The notes beneath the pieces are model-generated. The model saw nothing but the letters and a program-made list of their open reading frames with translations, had not been told where the DNA came from and searched no databases. This document shows positions 1-8,436 of a DNA stretch of 64,000 nucleotides, piece after piece. The DNA is from a virus: IMG/VR virus record IMGVR_UViG_3300020457_000007, positions 1 to 64,000 of that record. One strand, given 5' to 3'. How positions within the stretch are numbered: position 1 is the first letter of the stretch; each line of letters starts with the position of its first letter. A program made the position numbers and the translations under genes.

Positions 1-1314
1 AGTGAATAGATATGCATTGAATGGAATCTGTGCTTTCTTACAGAACCACGCAATATTTAGAAGTTGCTTTACCATATTAAAGCATACTTCACCAATAGAT
101 CCTGACCAGTCAACAAGTGCAATTAGACCGTGGTTCTTACCATCAGGTATAATTGTTACTCTCTTGAATAGATCTTCATTGTACTTGTAAGTATGTAGCA
201 TAGAAGTGTTCAAAACACCAGTCTTTGCAGTAGATGCACGTGCATAAGCAGCAGCAGATTTCTTACACTCAAACTCTTTAACAAGGTAGCTAACTTCTCT
301 TGCTGCTTCCTTACGATACTTGTCGAACTCTTGGTCGGCAACCCCTACAGGATCAAATCCATACTCCTCGTTTTTCTCAGTCAGAGAAGCATAATGCTCT
401 GCACATCTGTCCATAAAGACTTTGTTAGAAACAACAATCTTCTCATACTTACTTGGTTTGATTTCAATAACATCAAGTTCCTCATAAGTGTTAGTTGAAG
501 TTAGATCTCTCAACTTAGACTCTAGTGATTCAACAGTGCTGAGATCCTTAGGTGCGTCTCCATCACCCTCATCAAATCCTGTACCACCATCAGTATCATC
601 ACCACTACCTTCACCATCCTCAGACTTAGTTTTAAAACCATCATCTCCTTCTTCATCACTCTCTTCACCATCATCTCCTTCACCCCAGTCACTACCAGGT
701 TGAGAACCATCACTAACACCGTCTGTGTTCGCTTGTGGCATCTGTTGCTTCTCTGCTTGTTGCTCTACATCCTTTCTGTAGTTCCAGAGCACTCTTGCTG
801 CCTCTATAGCATCCTCAAAAGTTTCTACTTGTGCTATCTGATCTACGATTGCTTGCTCAACTTCATTGAAAGGAATGTCAACATAGTTTCCAATCTTGAA
901 ATGTAGATTTACTCTATCTGCCATAGTAAACTCTTCAAGATCTTTCTCCCAAACACTAAAGAAGTCTTGATCATTTAATTGCTTATAACCTTCAAAGAAA
1001 GACTTACGTAAACCAGGAAACTTACGCTTCATTAACTTCTCAATACGTACGTCCTCTGTGATGTTTAAGTATCCTTGTGGTACACCAGTTGAACTAAGGT
1101 CTACATCAGGTGTGTATAATGCGTGTCCTACTTCGTGTCCTACAAGAAGATCATAGATTGTATTTGTTAGTCCTTTCCAGATAGGAAGTGTCAAGATCCT
1201 TTTATGCACATCGAACGATGCTGTGTCCACAGTCTTGTGTTGGACAATAAGGTTTTCAGTAGCTAGTAGTCTAGCAAGGTTACCTTTAACTTCGTAATGT
1301 GATGAATCTGGCAT
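1..1314 (-). CDS. VWA/metallopeptidase-like protein, truncated at left edge
   Basis: The frame is open from the ATG at 1314 to base 1 (438 codons, no stop), so the C-terminus lies outside the window. An HExxH zinc-peptidase motif (HEVGH) lies at residues 60-64. A Gly/Asp/Glu-rich linker covers roughly residues 215-270. A DWSGS motif near residue 402, of the DxSxS metal-site type found in von Willebrand A domains, is close to the edge. This architecture resembles the peptidase/VWA proteins annotated beside gp46 in cyanophages; substrate and role are unknown. The same frame stays open upstream to another ATG at 1485 with a much better ribosome site (GGAGG, six bases away), so a start 57 codons earlier is possible. 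I chose 1314 because the typical domain appears to begin there. Confidence 0.75.
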   Translation of the reverse strand, partial: MPDSSHYEVKGNLARLLATENLIVQHKTVDTASFDVHKRILTLPIWKGLTNTIYDLLVGHEVGHALYTPDVDLSSTGVPQGYLNITEDVRIEKLMKRKFPGLRKSFFEGYKQLNDQDFFSVWEKDLEEFTMADRVNLHFKIGNYVDIPFNEVEQAIVDQIAQVETFEDAIEAARVLWNYRKDVEQQAEKQQMPQANTDGVSDGSQPGSDWGEGDDGEESDEEGDDGFKTKSEDGEGSGDDTDGGTGFDEGDGDAPKDLSTVESLESKLRDLTSTNTYEELDVIEIKPSKYEKIVVSNKVFMDRCAEHYASLTEKNEEYGFDPVGVADQEFDKYRKEAAREVSYLVKEFECKKSAAAYARASTAKTGVLNTSMLHTYKYNEDLFKRVTIIPDGKNHGLIALVDWSGSIGEVCFNMVKQLLNIAWFCKKAQIPFNAYLFT

Positions 1315-1350
1315 TGGGTGTTTGTTTCTTATGTCCTTATTATACGAAGA

Positions 1351-1371
1351 AACCCTCCGCTTGGGAGGGTT
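1351..1371 (-). terminator. Hairpin before the metallopeptidase gene, possible terminator
   Basis: An 8-bp perfect stem (AACCCTCC / GGAGGGTT) with a 5-base loop. On the minus strand it is followed by TTTCTTCG, a weak U-tract, so it may terminate transcripts coming from gp46. TATAAT follows directly downstream on the minus strand and could restart transcription for the next gene. The hairpin also lies inside an open frame that reads into that gene, so it may instead be coding or regulatory. Confidence 0.45.
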
Positions 1372-1429
1372 AAGTAGACACTTTATCAACTGTCTACGTC
1401 TTGCTCTCGCTTGACGCAGTGCCTGTGGT

Positions 1430-1585
1430 TTAAGGTGGCGTTTCTTTTCTTTCTTTGAATGATGCTGCCAGTTTGGAACTTTCATTGAGTGCCTCCAGTG
1501 CGGCTAGTACTTCGGGAGTCTCTTCCCAACTCCACGTTTCTTCTCGACCTTTCTTATCTATCTTAGTGAATGATTTAACGGTCAT
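1430..1585 (-). CDS. Hypothetical small protein (51 aa)
   Basis: ATG at 1585 and TAA at 1430-1432. It overlaps the end of the preceding 68-aa gene by 11 bases, the tight packing seen throughout this operon. The product is charged and Lys/Glu-rich, with a Trp-rich WSWEE segment near residue 18, and has no membrane segment. I do not recognise a family. It lies downstream of gp46 and is probably co-transcribed with the recombination genes. Overlap, size and position support it as a gene; function is unknown. Confidence 0.5.
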   Translation of the reverse strand: MTVKSFTKIDKKGREETWSWEETPEVLAALEALNESSKLAASFKERKETPP

Positions 1586-1781
1586 TAATTAGATCCTCCG
1601 ACTTAATTGAAAATAGAATGTCATCCAGTTCCTGTATATGCTCAATGTTGAACACCATCTCGCTAACGTGCTTGATGAGGAATGGACTTTCGGTTCTAGC
1701 AGCAAAGGCAAGTGCTTCTCGCAAATGCTTCTGTGCTTCTGCTAGTTCTGATTTAACCTGTTCTGAAATTTGTTTCTGCAT
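1575..1781 (-). CDS. Hypothetical small helical protein downstream of gp46 (68 aa)
   Basis: It starts at the last base of gp46 (1781), a TAATG-type overlap that implies translational coupling. The sequence is rich in Glu, Ala, Lys and Gln and looks almost wholly alpha-helical, possibly a short coiled coil. There is no signal peptide, membrane span or metal motif. Its place just after the gp47/gp46 nuclease pair suggests co-expression with recombination functions, but nothing in the sequence points to a specific activity. Confidence 0.65.
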   Translation of the reverse strand: MQKQISEQVKSELAEAQKHLREALAFAARTESPFLIKHVSEMVFNIEHIQELDDILFSIKSEDLINDR

Positions 1782-3490
1782 TAGGACTCTGTTATAAGTG
1801 AGTCGGGACCACCAGATTCCTTGATCTCAAGATGTGAGAAGTTTTGTGGTTTGGAGAACTGTAGTACCCGCATAAATTTGTCTGTCAAGTTATCACGGTG
1901 CGAGATAACAAACACGTTTGACTTATCGTTAAACGTTCTAAGGATGAATGATAACTCATCTGACCCTACTGTGTCAAGTGATCCATCAAAGATCTCGTCA
2001 AGGATAAGGAGATTGGTGTCAACGCTGTTCTTTAGTTTAGCAATGGATCGCCAAGTTAGCAACAAACTGATATCAATACGTGCTTTCTCACCCTCTGAAA
2101 AATTTTCATATGAGAACTCATCAATGTATCTAGACTTCAATACTTCCTTAAACTCTTCATCTAATGTGAAGTTACAGTAGAATTGTAACTTATTTAAGTA
2201 CTGGTTGATGAGTTTATTCATCACAGGTAAGTACTTCTTAATGATTCTTGTTTTAATACCTGAGTCTCTCAACAGCAGACTAGCTGTCATATGTACATCC
2301 AAACTCTTTTTGGATTCTACAAGTGACAAGGTGACAGACCTTAAATCCTCTTGCATTTCAAGCAGTTTGGTAGCTTCTACGTCTATAGAAGAGCCACTAG
2401 CTTCCAGATCTTTCTGTTGTGTAGTTAATGCCTTTATGGTACCGTTCTGTGTATGTGTGATTTGTATCTGCTTAGATATCTCACCACTCAGTTCACGTAA
2501 TTTTTCTAACGGTGAAACAACTTCAGTAAGACGCTTATCGATATCTTGAAAAGCCGTTTCGATCTCTCCGATCTTTTCATCGAGTTCCTTGATTCTGTCA
2601 CGTTTCAACTCCTCTGTTATAGATTGCTTACAGGTAGGACAGGAATCATTTCTGATATAGAATCCCTTGTCCTTGTTTAGTTTATTCTTTTTACTAGTTA
2701 GTTTCTGTGATACAGTACATAATTGATTCTTAACTTTCTCTGGGTCATTCAGTTCTGCGATCTCATCATTGAGATCTGCTATCATAGCATTCGCTTCTGC
2801 TATCTTAGCTACGCATTTATTCTGTTCATCTAAGATATTCTTTAACTGAGATTTTTGTTTTGATTCTAGTTGTGTAATGAACCCTTCTTGTAGAGTGATC
2901 TTCTCCTTAACGCTTTGAGCGTTTAGTTCGTGCACCTGCACAGCATCCCTTATCTCTTTCAACCTGACTTTCAGGATCTCATTCATAGAAGAGAAGACAT
3001 TTATATCTAGGAGATCTTCTATGATTTCTCTACGTTGAGCACCAGGTAATCTCATAAATGGAACAAATGTTGATGATCCAAGTACAACGATCTGAGTAAA
3101 TGATTTGTAATTAAGTTTTAATATTTGTTTCTCAAGTGTCTTCTGTTGATCTACTACCTTCGAGTCCTGATCAAGCATCTTACCATTCTCCCAAATCTCA
3201 AAGAAGTTTGGTTTGATACCACGTTTAATATGATAGCGTCTCTGACCTATCTGAAATTCTACTTCTACTACAGTACCTTTATCGTTTACACTATTGACAA
3301 GTTGTGATTTGCTGATCTTCCTAAATGGTTTTCCGAACAAGCCAAAAGTAAAGGCATCAAGGACAGTACTCTTACCTGCTCCATTGCTACCTATAATTAA
3401 ATTAGTTTTGTGTGTTGTGATATCAATCTCAGTAAAGGTGTCACCTGTACTAAGAAGGTTTTTCCATCGTATTTTCTGGAATTGGATCAT
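1781..3490 (-). CDS. 46: gp46 recombination endonuclease subunit (Rad50/SbcC-like ATPase)
   Basis: 569 aa, close to T4 gp46 (560 aa). Walker A (GSNGAGKST) is at residues 34-42. A long coiled coil follows, broken by a CPTC zinc hook at about residues 284-287. An ABC signature (FSEGEKARI) and Walker B (LLILDE) lie near the C-terminus. In the family, gp46 pairs with the nuclease gp47 to resect DNA ends for recombination-dependent replication and to degrade host DNA; the partner is encoded two genes upstream. The start at 3490 overlaps the DUF3110 gene by 41 bases. All expected ATPase and hook motifs are present, so the protein looks intact. Confidence 0.96.
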   Translation of the reverse strand: MIQFQKIRWKNLLSTGDTFTEIDITTHKTNLIIGSNGAGKSTVLDAFTFGLFGKPFRKISKSQLVNSVNDKGTVVEVEFQIGQRRYHIKRGIKPNFFEIWENGKMLDQDSKVVDQQKTLEKQILKLNYKSFTQIVVLGSSTFVPFMRLPGAQRREIIEDLLDINVFSSMNEILKVRLKEIRDAVQVHELNAQSVKEKITLQEGFITQLESKQKSQLKNILDEQNKCVAKIAEANAMIADLNDEIAELNDPEKVKNQLCTVSQKLTSKKNKLNKDKGFYIRNDSCPTCKQSITEELKRDRIKELDEKIGEIETAFQDIDKRLTEVVSPLEKLRELSGEISKQIQITHTQNGTIKALTTQQKDLEASGSSIDVEATKLLEMQEDLRSVTLSLVESKKSLDVHMTASLLLRDSGIKTRIIKKYLPVMNKLINQYLNKLQFYCNFTLDEEFKEVLKSRYIDEFSYENFSEGEKARIDISLLLTWRSIAKLKNSVDTNLLILDEIFDGSLDTVGSDELSFILRTFNDKSNVFVISHRDNLTDKFMRVLQFSKPQNFSHLEIKESGGPDSLITES

Positions 3491-3752
3491 CAGGTATCAC
3501 AGGGGGAATAACAAGTTCATCAGGTGTGATGATACTATACTTGGAATTAGTTTGCTCACACGTGGCAATGACCTGACGGTCTTCAACTTCAGTGATAGCC
3601 ATAGGAGGAAAATCCTCTTCTGCCTCTAGAAGTGTAGCATACCGCATTGCGTCGTCTTTGTCAACAAAGAGATACAAAACGTTTTCATCCACTTCGTCAC
3701 GGACAGCATAAGCCCCCTCCTTGCCCATTCCTTGTAGTGTGATGATGAACAT
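3450..3752 (-). CDS. DUF3110 domain protein between gp47 and gp46
   Basis: 100 aa. The pattern fits DUF3110, a small domain widespread in cyanobacteria: an N-terminal beta strand, then a 'VDKDDAMRYATLLEAEEDFP' segment near residues 30-50, where the family has a conserved DDA-RYA-LLEAQ-FP motif. The C-terminal third is Pro/Glu-rich. Its first base is the last base of gp47 and its end overlaps gp46 by 41 bases, so the three are probably made together. The family has no established biochemical role. The cyanobacterial affinity supports a cyanophage origin. Assignment is from memory of the motif. Confidence 0.7.
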   Translation of the reverse strand: MFIITLQGMGKEGAYAVRDEVDENVLYLFVDKDDAMRYATLLEAEEDFPPMAITEVEDRQVIATCEQTNSKYSIITPDELVIPPVIPDDPIPENTMEKPS

Positions 3753-4783
3753 TATACAGCTTCACAACTTTCAATATATAGTGATTTCATTAATTTCTTA
3801 AGGTCGGTTTTATCTACATTAACGTCCACGTCATCTAGGTATTCATCTAGTAATGACAAGGTATCTTTAACGTCGATATCATTTGCCTGTGGATCCTCAA
3901 AGACTCCAACCTTCTCTATAACACTAACGTCTAATGCACCCTCATCATATAATGAGTTTAGCATATGTTCAAATCGAACGTAGTTAGTTTTCTGTTCTAC
4001 TATAACCTTAACGTATTGTCCTCTATAATTCTTTGGTTCTATCTCTGTATCATCATTCCAGTATATCTTAGAGAAGATCTCATATGGATTCTTGATGAAC
4101 TCCATTTCAAAGGTATCTGTTTCAAAGCTATGGAATCCTCTAGGGTCTCCATAGTCATTCCAATATAACTGATAAGGATTACCTAAGTAAGTTACGTTGC
4201 CTTTCGTGGATTTGTGATGGAAGTGGCCAGATAATACGAGATCAAAGTCTGAAAAAACACTAGCGTCCATACCGTGTTCGTATACGAAGCCAGGGCGAGC
4301 AAGATAGCCGCTGAGCTCGAGATGACCCATTGCGACTTTGGAAGTACTTTGCTTAATTGTCTTGAGAGATTTTTCATAGTTATCCGCACATATCCACGGT
4401 ACAAATAGTATAGAGGTACCTCCTATATCTAGATCAAGAGCATCCTGATAACAATACACATTGTCATATTCCGACAATAGCATATACAATGTATTGAGAT
4501 CGTTTGTATTTTTATAGTATGCTGTATGGTTACCTACGATAGTATGAACAGTAATGTCCATAGCCCTAAGAGTATCATAGTATCTCCTAGCCCATTGTAA
4601 GGTAACAAAGTCTATGCTCTTTCGATTGTCAAATGTATCTCCTAGATCTAAGAGCGTGGTTATCTTATTCTCCTTCAACCAAGGAAAGAATATATTCTCA
4701 TAGAACTCTGAGTAGTAATCTAAGTATACCTGACTACCCTTATGAGAACCAAAGTGTTGGTCGGTTATGATCCCTACTTTCAT
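3752..4783 (-). CDS. 47: gp47 recombination endonuclease subunit (Mre11/SbcD-like)
   Basis: 343 aa (T4 gp47 is 339 aa). Calcineurin-type metallophosphoesterase motifs appear in order: DQH near residue 8, LGD-FDNR near residue 47, GNH near residue 84, MGHLE near residue 152 and SGHFHHK near residue 185. These ligate the two catalytic metals. In the family this subunit supplies the nuclease of the gp46/47 complex. The start overlaps the preceding 59-aa gene by ATGA. The protein is intact and there is no reasonable alternative identity. Confidence 0.96.
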   Translation of the reverse strand: MKVGIITDQHFGSHKGSQVYLDYYSEFYENIFFPWLKENKITTLLDLGDTFDNRKSIDFVTLQWARRYYDTLRAMDITVHTIVGNHTAYYKNTNDLNTLYMLLSEYDNVYCYQDALDLDIGGTSILFVPWICADNYEKSLKTIKQSTSKVAMGHLELSGYLARPGFVYEHGMDASVFSDFDLVLSGHFHHKSTKGNVTYLGNPYQLYWNDYGDPRGFHSFETDTFEMEFIKNPYEIFSKIYWNDDTEIEPKNYRGQYVKVIVEQKTNYVRFEHMLNSLYDEGALDVSVIEKVGVFEDPQANDIDVKDTLSLLDEYLDDVDVNVDKTDLKKLMKSLYIESCEAV

Positions 4784-4959
4784 TTCTTGGTAGTATTACT
4801 ACGTGTCCTGTTTATGATAGAGATGAACTTGTCACCAGCAAAATGCCCACCAAGGCAGACATCTATCTCATCACCATCTTTCCAATTCACATCACCATTC
4901 ATTTTGGTGTGTTGCATTAGAACAGCAATCTTGTCGATCACATCTTGTGTCAGTCTCAT
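4780..4959 (-). CDS. Hypothetical small protein between gp55 and gp47 (59 aa)
   Basis: ATG at 4959 and TGA at 4780-4782. It is joined at both ends by ATGA overlaps, with the gp55 stop upstream and the gp47 start downstream. That is strong evidence of a real, translationally coupled gene. The product has a mixed helix/strand look, one Cys and a basic C-terminus (NRTRSNTTKK). I recognise no domain. Its position suggests co-regulation with late transcription and recombination genes. Confidence 0.7.
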   Translation of the reverse strand: MRLTQDVIDKIAVLMQHTKMNGDVNWKDGDEIDVCLGGHFAGDKFISIINRTRSNTTKK

Positions 4960-5456
4960 CTAGACATTCTGATTTCAATGTTTTCCTTGATGGAGTTCAT
5001 ATCCGAATCGGAGCTACCCATCCCTGTCATTGTACCATCATATTTGTCAGAGTGCAACACTTCGCTATATCCTGATCTCTCGATTAGTTTGGTACGGATC
5101 TCTAGTTGCTTCTTCTCCTTCTGGATCTTACGTAGAAATGCGTAGTAAATTATTTGTGTGAAATATGCAAAAGGGTTCTTGGATTTCTCTGGATCGAAGT
5201 TGTCCACATACTGTAAGCAGTTCTCTATACCATCACATACCATATCCTCTCTGAACATATAGTTCACGAAGTTTGGTTTGTATGATAGGTGCGTAGCGAT
5301 CTTTAAGAAGCACTCTGCAATGTAGGGGGTGAGGCGAGGACGAGGGAGATCGTTCTGTTTAGCAAAATGAACCTTCTCTCTGTACGCTACGATAGCAGCC
5401 AAGAAGTCTTTATTATTGACGTAATACTCCGTCTTGACTTTAGATCGCATTGCCAT
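4956..5456 (-). CDS. 55: gp55 late-transcription sigma factor
   Basis: 166 aa (T4 gp55 is 185 aa). The central segment with FDPEKSKNPFAYFTQIIYYAF (about residues 87-107) is the highly conserved sigma region-2-like core of T4-type gp55, which binds the host RNA polymerase core and recognises the TATAAATA late promoter. A second in-frame ATG is two codons in. A sigma70-type promoter lies just upstream (5480-5509), consistent with expression before the late genes it controls. Many late-type promoter sites elsewhere in the window are its expected targets. The end overlaps the next gene by ATGA. Confidence 0.95.
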   Translation of the reverse strand: MAMRSKVKTEYYVNNKDFLAAIVAYREKVHFAKQNDLPRPRLTPYIAECFLKIATHLSYKPNFVNYMFREDMVCDGIENCLQYVDNFDPEKSKNPFAYFTQIIYYAFLRKIQKEKKQLEIRTKLIERSGYSEVLHSDKYDGTMTGMGSSDSDMNSIKENIEIRMSR

Positions 5457-5479
5457 TTTTTGTTTCCTTTTGTATCGTT

Positions 5480-5509
5480 ATTATAGCACACTGCCTAAGG
5501 GCTTGACAA
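5480..5509 (-). promoter_or_regulatory. Sigma70-type promoter of gp55
   Basis: On the minus strand TTGTCA (5504-5509) and TATAAT (5480-5485) are separated by 18 bases. TGC precedes the -10 box, resembling an extended -10. The -10 box ends 23 bases before the gp55 ATG, and an AAGGAAAC ribosome site lies between. This is a host-polymerase promoter, unlike the late promoters of the structural genes. Confidence 0.75.
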
Positions 5510-5531
5510 GTACTCTTAATCTCTATAGAAT

Positions 5532-5546
5532 AACAGTGTCGCTGTT
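5532..5546 (-). terminator. Weak hairpin after the Sm-like gene
   Basis: A 5-bp stem AACAG/CTGTT with a TGTCG loop lies 10 bases after the stop at 5556. No clear U-tract follows on the minus strand. It may help separate the uvsY-uvsW transcript from the gp55 promoter, but the support is thin. Confidence 0.25.
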
Positions 5547-5555
5547 CAGGGGACA

Positions 5556-5987
5556 TTAGGCCCTATACATTTTTTCAAATATGGTTCTAGCTTTGTTGAT
5601 AGAACCTAGGTTACCCATTTCGAGTGTGGGTCTTATCCTATTAGGAATAGAATTTCGGAAGACCATATCAATATTCTCCTGATAGAAGTCAGCGATCGGT
5701 TTAACCGCCGTCGTCATTGCTACTATCTTAGCACGTTCTACAACAAATGTCTCGTCTTGTGACATACAAGACTTCATCCATAGATCCAACTTGAATCCTT
5801 TAATCACTGTGGAACGATCCGACGCATTTGCTTCTAACACTTGCATAGGATTATGAAGATATATAACTGAGTCATCCTCAGGAGGAAACGTCACTCCAGA
5901 AATGAGCTCTTCACCAGTCAACAATTTAAGTGAGCCAATAAAATCGTAGTCTGGTTTGTCAGGTGTGAATTTGATTTCTTTTTCCAT
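5556..5987 (-). CDS. Sm-like fold candidate downstream of uvsW (143 aa)
   Basis: The N-terminal half has a 'GSLKLLTGEELISGV...IYLHNPMQV' pattern near residues 17-50. It resembles the strand-turn-strand start of Sm/LSm-type barrels (tGEel-g ... i-i-nP). The C-terminal half looks helical. It lies 3 bases after the uvsW stop and is the last gene before the gp55 promoter, so it is probably co-transcribed with uvsY and uvsW. The fold is inferred from the pattern only and no RNA-binding residue can be assigned. It could equally be an unrelated beta-barrel protein. Confidence 0.7.
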   Translation of the reverse strand: MEKEIKFTPDKPDYDFIGSLKLLTGEELISGVTFPPEDDSVIYLHNPMQVLEANASDRSTVIKGFKLDLWMKSCMSQDETFVVERAKIVAMTTAVKPIADFYQENIDMVFRNSIPNRIRPTLEMGNLGSINKARTIFEKMYRA

Positions 5988-5990
5988 AGG

Positions 5991-7466
5991 CTAGAATTTG
6001 CTTTGAACTTTTATGATTTCATAATCAAAATTTTCATCAGCATAAATTTTAAGTCGTTCTTCAAAGTGTTTAAAAGTAAAATTCTTCCATTCTCCACGTG
6101 AGATATTATCGCTAATATCATAGAGTGTGGCTACGGTTTTACCTTTTCCCCTGCGAAGGACTCTACCAATTGATTGGAGGTTTCTAATACGGGATTTACT
6201 GGGGCTTGCGAACACGATATTGTGCAAACGCTTAATGTTGATACCAGTACTAAAAGTCCCATAGGACGCAACGATGATAGCATTTTCCTCTAGTTCAGTG
6301 ATTCTTCTTACTTCTTCTCTATCTTCTACATCAACTCCTCCGTGTACGAAGAAGACTTTACGAGATTCAGTACTATTATTTATCAAATTGTAAAGCGGTT
6401 CTCCGTGTCTCTCCACGTAATTGAAGAGGACTAGAGTGTTTCCACGGAGATCTATACATAGATTCTTTATAAGGTTGTTCCTTTTCTCGTGTGAAATAAG
6501 GTAATCTATTTCATCTTGGTAACTATCGAACGTACCCCACTCGTGCTTTAACACTAGACACTTTACTTTCAATGGTGTAAGATGACCCTTGTCCATTAAT
6601 TGTTTTGTTTTGATGAGCTGTTCACACGGACCAAACAACCCTTCAAGTATCCACTTGTGCGTAAGCGTACCGTCCAGTGTACCAGTAAATCCAATCCTAT
6701 ACTTACAGGAATGAAGTTTGGTCATAATCTTAGTCAGTGACTTGGATTTGAATAGGTGAGCTTCATCACCTAATACCACATCATACTTCTCAAAGAACTT
6801 TCTTGGTTCCTTGTATATGGATTGCCAAGTAGTTATAGTTACGTTAGACTTCTTATACTTATCCGCACCCGCATAAATCTTGTGACAATGTTTCTCGACA
6901 TTCCATCCATACTCTATAAAATCCTGATACATCTGTTCTACAAGAGAGGTAGTAGGAACAACTAGTAAAACCTTCCTTCTTTGGGCTACGTGAAATCTAG
7001 TGATAGCATACACCATCAAGGATTTTCCCGAACCAGTAGGAGAGAGTAATAGTTTACGATTGTACTTTAGTGCCAGAGTGACACCTTCTATCTGATATGG
7101 TCGTGGTTCTATCTTTTCAAACTTACTATTCTTGAGTATGTTCTTCATAAACATACGTACTGCCATCTGTGATATATCGTTTACTTCATACGGAGGACCA
7201 AAATGATCATTGTCTTCAAACTCTAGTGTGTACTTCATTGCTGCACACCACTGATGGATATGCTCTGTTAGTCCACCATATATCTCACCATTGCCAGGTG
7301 AGTATAGACGTATCTTACCGTCCCATACTTTGTTCCTATACAATGGCATAAACTTTGCCTCAGGAACATCAAAGGTAAAGTACTCAGAGAGTTCTCTATG
7401 AACGTGTTCCTCTGCCTTAACTACGTTATAGACTTCGTTCTTTTTTTGTAGAATAATGTTAGCCAC
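5991..7466 (-). CDS. uvsW: UvsW RNA-DNA and DNA helicase
   Basis: 491 aa from a GTG at 7466 (T4 UvsW is 503 aa). Walker A (PTGSGKS) is at about residues 143-149 and a DEAH box (GDEAHLF) at about 234-237. The helicase motif V/VI region has ASYGTFSTGI and QSIGRVLRRGKGK. The N-terminal region aligns with the T4 UvsW DNA-binding domain, including a VWDGKIRL element. UvsW unwinds R-loops and branched DNA and shifts replication from origin- to recombination-dependent modes. I chose the GTG because its overlap with the uvsY stop (GTGGCTAA) and a GGGAG site fit coupling, and because homology starts there. The frame is open upstream to an ATG at 7541 inside uvsY. Confidence 0.93.
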   Translation of the reverse strand: MANIILQKKNEVYNVVKAEEHVHRELSEYFTFDVPEAKFMPLYRNKVWDGKIRLYSPGNGEIYGGLTEHIHQWCAAMKYTLEFEDNDHFGPPYEVNDISQMAVRMFMKNILKNSKFEKIEPRPYQIEGVTLALKYNRKLLLSPTGSGKSLMVYAITRFHVAQRRKVLLVVPTTSLVEQMYQDFIEYGWNVEKHCHKIYAGADKYKKSNVTITTWQSIYKEPRKFFEKYDVVLGDEAHLFKSKSLTKIMTKLHSCKYRIGFTGTLDGTLTHKWILEGLFGPCEQLIKTKQLMDKGHLTPLKVKCLVLKHEWGTFDSYQDEIDYLISHEKRNNLIKNLCIDLRGNTLVLFNYVERHGEPLYNLINNSTESRKVFFVHGGVDVEDREEVRRITELEENAIIVASYGTFSTGINIKRLHNIVFASPSKSRIRNLQSIGRVLRRGKGKTVATLYDISDNISRGEWKNFTFKHFEERLKIYADENFDYEIIKVQSKF

Positions 7467-7902
7467 TTCTGAACTTCTCCCACTCAATAGCGTTTTTAAT
7501 TTGGTATTGACGTGCGGAGATTTGCTTGAGTACAGACTCAAGGAAGTATAGTATAATCTTGAAGAACTCGATCCTTGCTTTAATCTTAGCTAGATCTTCA
7601 TCTGCATCAAGAAACATCTCCACCTCATCTCTGGTGGTTAGTTTTAAATCAAAGGGAATATCTTTATATGCTGAAGCTGGTGCTTTCTTTTTGTAATACA
7701 TCCACTTTTCTTTTAGCTTGAACTTTAGTTCAAACTCTTTGTCAAGTAGTTTGTGCTTCCAGTCTACGTACTGATCTAAGTACTTGGAATGTAGATAGGG
7801 AGTTTCATTACAGGCTTTTAGAAAGTCTGGGTAGCCATCATTACCATCAAGAATAGTGGAGTCTTTTCTCCACTGGTCTTTCAATTCATCAAGAAGGGAC
7901 AT
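7459..7902 (-). CDS. uvsY: UvsY recombination mediator
   Basis: 147 aa (T4 UvsY is 137 aa). It is predominantly helical and charged. An N-terminal 'D-GYPDFLKACNETPYLHSKYLD' region and a C-terminal helix with 'FLESVLKQISARQYQIKNAIEWEKF' match the cyanophage UvsY pattern. UvsY helps load the UvsX recombinase onto gp32-coated single-stranded DNA. Its place directly before uvsW is as in T4-like phages. UvsX and gp32 are not in the window. The start overlaps the gp3-like gene by 14 bases. Confidence 0.85.
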   Translation of the reverse strand: MSLLDELKDQWRKDSTILDGNDGYPDFLKACNETPYLHSKYLDQYVDWKHKLLDKEFELKFKLKEKWMYYKKKAPASAYKDIPFDLKLTTRDEVEMFLDADEDLAKIKARIEFFKIILYFLESVLKQISARQYQIKNAIEWEKFRSG

Positions 7903-8413
7903 ACTTACGGGATTCCATATTCAAGAACTCATAGAACGAATACTTAAAAGTAACCGTTGCTTGTAAAAATTCAATATCAGTAGCTTGCACATTAAGTGGT
8001 AGCGTAGTTAATGACACAGGAAAGAGGTCACTAAAATTGATATAGAAGTTAGGATTTAACTGATTGGTTAATATGAATAGATTTCCTGTAGCGAATTGTA
8101 CTTCCTTTTCCGTATCTGGTTCATACGCTAAAGTAGTATCGTTGATCCAATTCCAGATAGACAAGTAATTTTTTAGATCTTCGTCTACTAGAAATTGTAC
8201 TTGGAAGTCGCCAAAGGATGTACCACCAGAAGCGGGTATAGGCAAACGTCGCCTAGGTGTAGATACCTCATTCACTACGGCAGAGATATCAGGGATAGAG
8301 GCTTGTTGACAGAAAAAATCTACGCTAGGAAATATATCCAGATCCAATTGGAAACCAGTTGGTGAAAGGAAGTTCCTGTTAGATGGTTGCTGACTAACCC
8401 AGTTAGCTGGCAT
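7889..8413 (-). CDS. 3: gp3-like tail completion protein (tube terminator)
   Basis: 174 aa, near T4 gp3 (176 aa). The sequence is mixed beta with a 'VDEDLKNYLSIWNWIN' segment near residues 77-92. That segment is typical of the gp19/gp3 tube-protein superfamily of cyanophages. Its location between gp23 and uvsY is where gp3 is usually annotated in these phages. Gp3 caps the tail tube and fixes its length. A CTAAATAG late promoter lies 24 bases upstream. It could be another tube-fold protein such as gp54; position favours gp3. Confidence 0.65.
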   Translation of the reverse strand: MPANWVSQQPSNRNFLSPTGFQLDLDIFPSVDFFCQQASIPDISAVVNEVSTPRRRLPIPASGGTSFGDFQVQFLVDEDLKNYLSIWNWINDTTLAYEPDTEKEVQFATGNLFILTNQLNPNFYINFSDLFPVSLTTLPLNVQATDIEFLQATVTFKYSFYEFLNMESRKYVPS

Positions 8414-8436
8414 AACATAATCAGTTCTTTACACCA

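Noticed and set aside
488-906. Plus- and minus-strand short frames at 488-906 rich in Ser/Pro or Met/Val
   Set aside because: They are out-of-frame readings of the Asp/Gly-rich linker of the truncated metallopeptidase on the minus strand.
7467-7541. Longer UvsW starting at ATG 7541
   Set aside because: The extra 25 residues are uvsY read in another frame. The GTG at 7466 overlaps the uvsY stop and coincides with the start of similarity to T4 UvsW.
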